From: a bacterium
GTDB lineage: Bacteria > Zhuqueibacterota > Zhuqueibacteria > Residuimicrobiales > Residuimicrobiaceae
Direction of reading: 5' to 3'
Assembly: GCA_029565685.1 (NCBI GenBank)
Contig: JAKQNR010000022.1
Location: forward strand, 372,001 to 436,000
DNA: 64,000 bases
The position numbers and the translations under genes are program-made. Below are positions 58,342 to 64,000 of the stretch, in pieces. The stretch's first letter is position 1. Each line of letters starts with the position of its first letter. The notes beneath the pieces were generated by a model. The model saw nothing but the letters and a program-made list of their open reading frames with translations, had not been told where the DNA came from and did not search any database.

Positions 58342-59775
58342 ATGATGAACAGCAGAAGAGATTTTTTAAAACTGTCGGGACTAAGCGGGGTGGGCTTGGC
58401 CGGCGGCAGCGGTCTGCTGCACTGTTCCAAGCAGAAGGATCGGGAGGACATCGCCGTTGTCAGCCGGCGACGGGAGAAAGCGCATGTGCAGCGATTCAAT
58501 ATGTCCGGCTTTGCCGCGCCGCCCTTGGAGATCGTTCGTGTTGGCATCATAGGAACCGGGCAACGGGGGCCGGCGTATGTGAGAAACTTGAAACATATCG
58601 AAGGAGTGGAGATCAGAGCCTTATGCGATCTTCGACCGGAAAAACTGCAAAGCGCCAGAGCCCTGCTCGACGGCACTTTACACCGTCCCGACCTTTACAC
58701 TGGAGCGGAAGACTGGAAGCGGGTTTGTGAACGGAACGATATCGACGTGGTGGTGTTGACCACGCCCTTTTACATGCATGCGCCCATGGCGGTGTATGCG
58801 ATGAAATGCGGAAAGCATGCGGTATCCGAGGTGCCGGCGGCAGCGACGATCGAGGAGTGCTGGGATTTGGTGGAGACCGCGGAAAAGACCAAGCGGCACT
58901 GCATCATGATGGAGAATATGAGCTATCTTCCGTTTCAGCTTCTCACCCTGAATATGGCCCGGCAGGGGGTTTTCGGCACAGTGGTGCATGGAGATTGCGC
59001 TTACAATACCTCCAAGATGGCCAACAATTTCTCCAAGACCATGTATTGGGACATGTGGTGGCTGCGGCAATATGCCTCTCGCAGAGGCAATATCTATCCG
59101 ACCCATGGTCTCGGCCCTGTAGGTCTGATTATGAATATCAATCGAGGCGATAAATTTGAATTCCTCGTTTCTGTGGAGAGCAACGATTTCATGATGCAGG
59201 CTAAAGCGCGCGAGCTCGCTGAAACGGATGATTTCTTTAAACCATTTGCGGAAAAAACCTACCGGGGTAATATGAACGTCACCACAATTCGGACGACGAT
59301 GGGCCGAACCATCATGCTGCAACATGACGCAACAGATCCGTCTCCGCATGCCTATATCCACGGCATTTACGGAACCAAGGGCTCTGCGCTTTTCGACCCG
59401 CAGCCGCCGCGGCTTGCGGTGGGCAAACACGCCTGGGTCTCTGCGGAAGAGTTTAAAGAGCTAGAGGAAACCTACACCGCGAAAATAACCCGGCAGATGA
59501 CCGAGTCCGCTCAGCGCATCGGCGCCGGCCACGCAGGCACGGATCTGCTGGAGATGTGGAGATTGATCGATTGCCTTCACAACGGTCTGCCGTTGGATAT
59601 GGATGTGTATGATGCCGCCGCTTACAGCTGCATCGTGCCGCTGAGCCAGTGGTCGGTGCTCAATCGATCCAATTCCATCGATATTCCGGATTTTACCGCC
59701 GGCGCCTGGAAGAGCAACCCGTTGAACATGGATATCAACCTGCAGCGGGGAGGCAATACTCCCATTATCGCTTAA
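58342..59775 (+). CDS. Tat-exported GH109-like (Gfo/Idh/MocA) NAD-dependent glycosidase
   Basis: This 477-residue protein begins with a Tat signal (MMNSRRDFLKLSGLSGVGLAG) after a strong AGGAGG. The Rossmann motif is VGIIGTGQRG. It matches GH109 alpha-N-acetylgalactosaminidase features: SEVPAAATIEECWDLV, RRGNIYPTHGLGPVGL followed by MNINRGDKFEFLVS, and a C-terminal WSVLNRSNSIDIPDFT. GH109 enzymes use tightly bound NAD in a redox-assisted hydrolysis, so the enzyme would be exported folded with cofactor. It is unlike the two Cys-cluster paralogues earlier in the window. Specificity for alpha-GalNAc is the family default, not proven; related enzymes act on other sugars. It stands convergent to a minus-strand URO-D gene, overlapping it by four bases. 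Confidence 0.88.
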   Translation: MMNSRRDFLKLSGLSGVGLAGGSGLLHCSKQKDREDIAVVSRRREKAHVQRFNMSGFAAPPLEIVRVGIIGTGQRGPAYVRNLKHIEGVEIRALCDLRPEKLQSARALLDGTLHRPDLYTGAEDWKRVCERNDIDVVVLTTPFYMHAPMAVYAMKCGKHAVSEVPAAATIEECWDLVETAEKTKRHCIMMENMSYLPFQLLTLNMARQGVFGTVVHGDCAYNTSKMANNFSKTMYWDMWWLRQYASRRGNIYPTHGLGPVGLIMNINRGDKFEFLVSVESNDFMMQAKARELAETDDFFKPFAEKTYRGNMNVTTIRTTMGRTIMLQHDATDPSPHAYIHGIYGTKGSALFDPQPPRLAVGKHAWVSAEEFKELEETYTAKITRQMTESAQRIGAGHAGTDLLEMWRLIDCLHNGLPLDMDVYDAAAYSCIVPLSQWSVLNRSNSIDIPDFTAGAWKSNPLNMDINLQRGGNTPIIA

Positions 59776-60890
59776 ATCGTGGATCCGCTGGTGTAAGCGC
59801 CGTACGCTTCCACCATCTCTGCCACTCGTCGAACCCGGTGTTCCAGGGCATCAGGCGGCACTTGGTCCGCCACGCCCAACACATATCTCGGTTCTGTTGT
59901 CATGACCTCGAGTACCTGCCGGACGTGCCGTTCGAATTCCGCTTCTGGGACCAGCGCGGTGAAATAAACTCCCGGCAGGCCGCCCCATAGAATGGTGCGT
60001 CGGTTCCCAGCCCATTCCGCCCATTGTTCCACTGCGAGATCGCCCACCGGGGCCGGCGTCAATGCTTCCAAAACCGTTACCGGCAGCGAAGCCTCTTGAC
60101 GCAGCAATCCTTTCAGCGAACCATCCATATGGATAAAGCTGTATTTTCCGGCCAGGTGAATTTTTTCGAGCCAATCCGTTTGATCCGCCTTTATGTATTT
60201 TTCAAAAAAGGCAGGACCCACCATTTCGGAGGAAAGGTTTTCCGGAATCATCAACGCTTCAGCTGGACAGCGGACCGTGCAATCAACCGCCTCATCCAGC
60301 TTTTTCTTCATCACTTGCAGCGTATGTTCCAATTCATCGGCTGCGTCAAAGACCAGTTCGGTCAGCGCAGCTATGCCGCAGTCCAACACCAGCAGTTGCA
60401 TCCACGGCGTATGCGGCAGGTAGGCCAGGTGAATGCCGGCTTGCTGAATATGTTCCTGACGACGGAGCGCAAAAGAGTAATCCGCTTCGAAAAACATATG
60501 TTCATAATAGTATCGCCAGGTTTTCAGGTCATGCGCGGATTTGATGAAATGTTCGATGGGAGCTTCGGAAAAGGAATCGGGCAGAAATTCCCAGCAGTCC
60601 TGCAGCGTGCCCACCGGCGTGGTCAAAGTGGTCACTTTTTTATTGCCGTGATGCTCGACAACCAGAGAGCAGTCTTCCAGATTCGTTTGATAGGGGTAAT
60701 ATCCTTGCAGATAAAATCCCACGTCGAGCTGACGATGCCACTGGACGTAATCTGCACTGGATTTGAAATCAACGGGTTTTACTCCGCGGCCTATCAAGCC
60801 GGTAGCCCAATAATCCAGATCCGCATACCACGGGACGCGATCCGGTTTTTCGCCTTGGAACAGAGTCAAGAGTCGTTGGCGTGTGGTCAT
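59772..60890 (-). CDS. URO-D-superfamily protein, copy 3
   Basis: This 372-residue cytoplasmic protein starts MTTRQRLLTLFQGEKPDRVPWYADLDYW, the URO-D-type opening. It continues with LAYLPHTPWMQLLVLDCG, IPENLSSEMVGPAFFEKY, FIHMDGSLKGLL and ILWGGLPGVYFT. At the metal-ligand positions it has H-M-D-G, and the late Cys found in copies 1 and 2 is missing (GVADQVPPDAL). It therefore may not bind zinc as MtaA-type enzymes do. It ends in a four-base overlap with the convergent GH109-like gene and is 8 bases downstream of the ABC permease gene, so it belongs to the minus-strand transporter unit and may process the imported compound. Confidence 0.82.
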   Translation of the reverse strand: MTTRQRLLTLFQGEKPDRVPWYADLDYWATGLIGRGVKPVDFKSSADYVQWHRQLDVGFYLQGYYPYQTNLEDCSLVVEHHGNKKVTTLTTPVGTLQDCWEFLPDSFSEAPIEHFIKSAHDLKTWRYYYEHMFFEADYSFALRRQEHIQQAGIHLAYLPHTPWMQLLVLDCGIAALTELVFDAADELEHTLQVMKKKLDEAVDCTVRCPAEALMIPENLSSEMVGPAFFEKYIKADQTDWLEKIHLAGKYSFIHMDGSLKGLLRQEASLPVTVLEALTPAPVGDLAVEQWAEWAGNRRTILWGGLPGVYFTALVPEAEFERHVRQVLEVMTTEPRYVLGVADQVPPDALEHRVRRVAEMVEAYGAYTSGSTI

Positions 60891-60898
60891 CGTTCTCC

Positions 60899-61831
60899 CT
60901 ATATTTTTTTTCTCAAGGTCAGATCAAGAATGACGGCAAGCACCAGAATCGCTCCTTGCACCACATACTGGTAGAACGAACCGATGCCCAGAAGGTTCAT
61001 GCCGTTGGCGAATACCGCCAGAATCAAGGCGCCCAGCAGGGTTCCAGATAATGTGCCTTCTCCGCCGGCCAGACTGGTGCCGCCAAGAACGATGGCCACG
61101 ATAACATCGAATTCAAAACCGATGCCTACATTGGGATCTCCGGAAGAAAGACGGGAGGCCAATAGGACGCCGCTGATGCCGGCCATGGTTCCAGATAAGG
61201 TGTAGAGAAGCAGTTTTACCCGTTTAACCGGGATTCCCGCCAGATTAGCAGCCTGTAAATTGCCGCCCATGGCATAGATGTGTCGGCCGAGCACGGTTTT
61301 AGTCAGGAGGAAATGACAGATTGCGATCACCATCATCATGATGACCACCAGAAGCGGCAAAGGCCCGAAATGGGTTTCTCCCACAAAGCCGAAACTATTC
61401 GGCAAACCGTTGACCACAGCGCTGCCGCCGCTGAGAATATAAGCCAATCCGCGGGAAATGTACATAGTGCCCAGCGTCGCGATCACCGGCGGAATACCGG
61501 TGGCTATGATCAGCGAGCCGTTGAGCGCTCCAGAGACAATCCCAATGAGTATGCCGGCTGCAAACGCCAGTGGAAGGGGAAGACCGGCAACAGACAACCG
61601 GGCGGCCGCCACGCCCGCCAGAGCCAACACACCGCCTATGGATAGATCAAGCCCGCCGCTGATCATCACCAGGGTGACTACGGAAGCGGAGAGGACCGTC
61701 AGGCTGACCTGGCGTAGAATGTTCAGTATATTGTAACCGCTGGAAAAATTCTGCGATCCCAGGGAGAGGACTAGAGAGACGCTGACAAGAATGAGCAACA
61801 GAATCAGATTTTGCGAACCTCGTTTTTTCAT
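60899..61831 (-). CDS. Ribose-type ABC sugar transporter permease
   Basis: This ~310-residue inner-membrane protein has about 8-10 hydrophobic segments and RbsC-type motifs: VTLVMISGGLDLSIGGVLALAG, TLGTMYISRGLAYILSGG, GGNLQAANLAGIPVKRVK and the ATPase-contact region GGTSLAGGEGTLSGTLLGALI. The start overlaps the stop of the binding-protein gene in an ATGA arrangement at 61828-61831; a longer start inside that gene is less likely. It imports a sugar or related small molecule. The cognate RbsA-type ATPase is not next to it on either side. Confidence 0.92.
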   Translation of the reverse strand: MKKRGSQNLILLLILVSVSLVLSLGSQNFSSGYNILNILRQVSLTVLSASVVTLVMISGGLDLSIGGVLALAGVAAARLSVAGLPLPLAFAAGILIGIVSGALNGSLIIATGIPPVIATLGTMYISRGLAYILSGGSAVVNGLPNSFGFVGETHFGPLPLLVVIMMMVIAICHFLLTKTVLGRHIYAMGGNLQAANLAGIPVKRVKLLLYTLSGTMAGISGVLLASRLSSGDPNVGIGFEFDVIVAIVLGGTSLAGGEGTLSGTLLGALILAVFANGMNLLGIGSFYQYVVQGAILVLAVILDLTLRKKI

Positions 61832-62784
61832 CTCTGGTCGCCTTCCTTGGACGGATACTGAGCCTTCAGCCATTCCAGTGCTTGCTCCGGCACTATTTTG
61901 ACAAAAGGAAGATGCTGCAAACGGTAACTGGAATCGCCCTGCAACACCTGCTGCAGCAGCGCCCAGCCGGCGTCCGCGATGTCTTTGGGCGGATTGGCGA
62001 CAGCCACTTTTAACGGCGATTCGGGCTTGAGCAGCTCCTTGATGATGGGTTCCGATCCTCCAATGCCGGCAACCAGAACCTGCTTCAAGCCGATTTCCCG
62101 AACTGCGTCCACAATGGCCAAAGCCGAGTCATCATTGATGCCAAAGGCGATGTCCAAGTCCGGATGCGCTTGCAACATGTCCTCTGCGGCGCGCAGCGCT
62201 TTATCGCGAACGCCATAGCCGTTGACTTCCTGCAGCAGAACGGCTTGAGGAAAGACTTTACGCACTCCCTCGAGAAATCCCTGCTCCCGCTTGTCCACCT
62301 CTGCGATGCCAACTTGGCCTACAATCCCTATGCGTGGGGATGAGCCGGAATGAATTTTTTTCCACTCGGCGGCCGCCGTTTCACCGGCCAATTGCCCGCC
62401 TTGAAGATCTTCGCCGACAACGGTCGGCGCAACCGGCTCGCTGGGATTGATGTTGTAGGCGATGACCGGAATGCCGGCCTCTTTGATCTTTCGCAGCATT
62501 TTGACCGCCATGCGACTGTCCAAAGGAGCGAACGCGATACCGTCGGGACGACGAATGATGAGATCCTCGACGATCTTCATCAGCCGCGCATTGTCGAAAT
62601 TGGGATCCATCAGAGACAAGGTGAAGCCATGGATTTGGCTCAGGTGTTGCCATTCCGCGATTACCGCTTGAAAATAGGGATGAGCGCTGGTCATCACCGT
62701 CAGTACAATATGCGGTTGTTTGGCAGGCCGGTGGCATGATAGCAGCATCAACAGACTTGAAATAATAAGCAGCGGTTTGCGCAT
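61828..62784 (-). CDS. Sugar-binding lipoprotein of ribose-type ABC transporter
   Basis: This 318-residue lipoprotein (signal LLIISSLLMLLSC, Cys17) is a periplasmic-binding protein of the RbsB type: VLTVMTSAHPYFQAVIAEWQ, IIRRPDGIAFAPLDSRMAVK, GIPVIAYNINPSEPVAPTVV, FGINDDSALAIVDAVREIG and GSEPIIKELLKPESPLKVAV. Lipid anchoring of the binding protein is usual in Gram-positives and occurs in several FCB lineages. GGAG lies 6 bases upstream of the ATG. With the permease and URO-D gene it forms a three-gene minus-strand unit lacking an ATPase gene. The ligand is unknown. Confidence 0.9.
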   Translation of the reverse strand: MRKPLLIISSLLMLLSCHRPAKQPHIVLTVMTSAHPYFQAVIAEWQHLSQIHGFTLSLMDPNFDNARLMKIVEDLIIRRPDGIAFAPLDSRMAVKMLRKIKEAGIPVIAYNINPSEPVAPTVVGEDLQGGQLAGETAAAEWKKIHSGSSPRIGIVGQVGIAEVDKREQGFLEGVRKVFPQAVLLQEVNGYGVRDKALRAAEDMLQAHPDLDIAFGINDDSALAIVDAVREIGLKQVLVAGIGGSEPIIKELLKPESPLKVAVANPPKDIADAGWALLQQVLQGDSSYRLQHLPFVKIVPEQALEWLKAQYPSKEGDQR

Positions 62785-63083
62785 TCTTCACTCCGATGGG
62801 ATTTTCACTGAATGGCAATTTTCGAATTATTTTTTCCGTGCGTCAATTTAAGCAGCCTGACATTTTGATGCAAGCCAAGTTTTTTAAGGAAGAAAAGAAC
62901 ATACTGCCTTTTTTGCCATCTTTTGTTTTATTCCGATCGCCTTCATGCAAAAAAGTCCATTGACAAAGACGAGCAAAGGAAGCCAGACTTTTTGCGCATA
63001 AAAAATACGGCTTTGTGCTTGATTTTTGTCCGGCGAATCGCTAACTTGCAACTTGTTTAACCTGCATGCATTTCGAGAACTCT
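62785..63083. promoter_or_regulatory. Divergent promoter region
   Basis: This 299-base AT-rich spacer serves the minus-strand ABC unit and the plus-strand gene at 63084. On the + strand, TTGATT near 63020 and TAACTT 17 bases later (in CTAACTTGCAAC) form a plausible promoter. On the - strand, TTGACG (complement of 62841-62846) is a possible -35 with no clear partner. No gene is seen inside. Confidence 0.4.
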
Positions 63084-64000
63084 ATGAATCAAAAGTGGGT
63101 TGTCATAAGCCTGCTGGCCTGCTGGTGGACCGGCCTGTTCGCCCAGGCCGACTCGGGTTCACGCTTATCAGCCGGCGTTCGGTCTGAGGCCGTCACCCTG
63201 GCTGCGGACTCTGGCAGGGCGCGTTTTAACCGATTCTCGGGCAGGCGTTCGATCTATGAACAGGTGCTGCCGATCGGACAAAAATTGGCCTTGAGCGACT
63301 TTATCCTGAGGGTCGAGAGGATAGACGATCAGATCAATTCCATTGCCGACAGCACAAGATTGAGATTCGATGTCGTGGCCTTGAGCCGGCGTATCGATGA
63401 TATTGCTCAGGACATCAGCCTGATTCGGCAGAACACCAGGGGGCGCACACTTTCGCTGAACATGAAAAATCTCTTTCTCTATCAGAACCTAGCCTCTGAA
63501 CTGGATCAGGAAAACGCTCGTATTCGAATACGTACCACGGAACTGTATGATCGCGTCTACCGCGCCAAGGTGAACTTGAAGTCTGTTTTATCCGATACGG
63601 TATTCAAGCGCCCATACGCCAACAACGGACCTCAGAACGAGTTAGACTTTAAACTCTTGCGTTTAAAACGAAAATGGACGCGCATTGATTCATTGACGCG
63701 AGTCAGCATCGACAGCCTTAATTCCCTCAAAATCAGGATCGCGGACAATTCGATGAATTTGTCCTCCATGCTCAACATAATGGAGTTTCGACTGGATAGG
63801 TCCGGACAACAGCTGTTTGGGCCTGAGACCAGCGTGATATGGCGCAAAGCCGCCTCCCGTTCCACATCCACGGAATCAGGGAGAAAGCCGGTCTCTGTTT
63901 TCACCGGCGAGCAAAAGGCCATCGGTTATTACCTCCGGCATACAAAAGGAGAGCGGGTGGTGATCCTGATTCTGGCCGGGCTGCTGCTCCTTTGGCTGTA
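63084..64000 (+). CDS. Probable mechanosensitive channel, N-terminal part (runs off window)
   Basis: The frame is open from the ATG at 63084 to the window end without a stop, giving ~305 residues of a longer protein. It has a signal peptide (WVVISLLACWWTGLFAQ). A long polar, helix-forming domain follows with repeating hydrophobic spacing (LRVERIDDQINSIADSTRL, LSRRIDDIAQDISLIRQNTR), probably coiled coil. A hydrophobic segment then begins at the edge (VVILILAGLLLLWL). Signal peptide, coiled-coil periplasmic domain and later membrane part match large MscS-type channels of FCB bacteria. The channel domain itself is outside the window, so the assignment rests on layout only. Confidence 0.55.
   Translation, partial: MNQKWVVISLLACWWTGLFAQADSGSRLSAGVRSEAVTLAADSGRARFNRFSGRRSIYEQVLPIGQKLALSDFILRVERIDDQINSIADSTRLRFDVVALSRRIDDIAQDISLIRQNTRGRTLSLNMKNLFLYQNLASELDQENARIRIRTTELYDRVYRAKVNLKSVLSDTVFKRPYANNGPQNELDFKLLRLKRKWTRIDSLTRVSIDSLNSLKIRIADNSMNLSSMLNIMEFRLDRSGQQLFGPETSVIWRKAASRSTSTESGRKPVSVFTGEQKAIGYYLRHTKGERVVILILAGLLLLWL

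Noticed and set aside
60024..60974. Plus-strand open frame (~316 codons) opposite URO-D copy 3
   Set aside because: The minus strand carries clear URO-D-type motifs; the plus translation shows none.
1..64000. tRNA, rRNA, CRISPR arrays, prophage or transposon
   Set aside because: I looked for cloverleaf-like segments, regularly spaced repeats, integrases and transposases and found none; gene style is uniform across the window.

Overview
The window reads as a chromosome segment of a Gram-negative, saccharolytic, probably uncultured bacterium of the wider FCB group (KSB1-, Calditrichota- or Latescibacteria-like lineages are my guess). The evidence is two secreted proteins ending in a type IX-secretion-like C-terminal sorting domain, a PorV/PorQ-family outer-membrane protein, a TonB-dependent receptor with a carboxypeptidase-like N-terminal domain, many lipoproteins with lipoboxes, and a heavy load of secreted glycoside hydrolases. 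No SusC/SusD pair is present, which argues against a standard Bacteroides-type locus. The phylum is an inference. I see no rRNA, tRNA, CRISPR array, integrase or insertion sequence.

Layout. (1) 1-7660, + strand: two tandem paralogous secreted proteins (the first cut by the window edge), a PorV-like protein and a parvulin-type lipoprotein foldase, resembling a cargo-plus-export module. (2) 7862-35743, + strand: 17 consecutive co-directional genes with no gap above about 175 bp. They encode a SUMF1-like/glycosidase fusion, an alpha/alpha-toroid protein, two GlpT-type organophosphate transporters, two secreted glycerophosphodiester phosphodiesterases (GDPD), an endonuclease/exonuclease/phosphatase-fold (EEP) enzyme, a beta-propeller/phosphoesterase fusion, GH36, GH92 and GH38 glycosidases, a sodium:solute symporter, two paralogous Gfo/Idh/MocA oxidoreductases (one cytoplasmic, one Tat-exported), a HAD phosphatase, a TIM-barrel isomerase and an amidohydrolase. 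(3) 36048-47416, + strand: a tightly overlapping seven-gene unit: TonB receptor, membrane-anchored protein of unknown function, FtsX-like permease, LolD-like ATPase, large PQQ-propeller/malectin protein, lactonase-family propeller and a URO-D-family protein. (4) 47485-64000, mixed strands: a zinc metallopeptidase, two more URO-D-family proteins, a GH106-like enzyme and a second GH38 (both -), a transglutaminase-like lipoprotein, a nitroreductase, a GH109-like Tat protein, a ribose-type ABC permease and binding protein without an ATPase, and the start of a probable mechanosensitive channel that runs off the window.

How it may work together. Region 2 looks like a programme for dismantling a mannose/galactose-containing glycan carrying phosphodiester (glycerophosphoryl-like) groups. 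Secreted alpha-mannosidases and alpha-galactosidase would remove sugars and secreted GDPD/EEP/phosphoesterase enzymes would cut phosphodiesters. Two GlpT-type antiporters, both keeping the Arg/His/Arg phosphate-binding triad known from E. coli GlpT, would import the phosphorylated products, and the oxidoreductases, isomerase and HAD phosphatase would process them. The substrate cannot be named from sequence. Phosphorylated mannan, GPI- or phosphoinositide-like glycolipids and teichoic-type polymers are all possible. Region 3 is the least explained part and the best candidate for an undescribed system.
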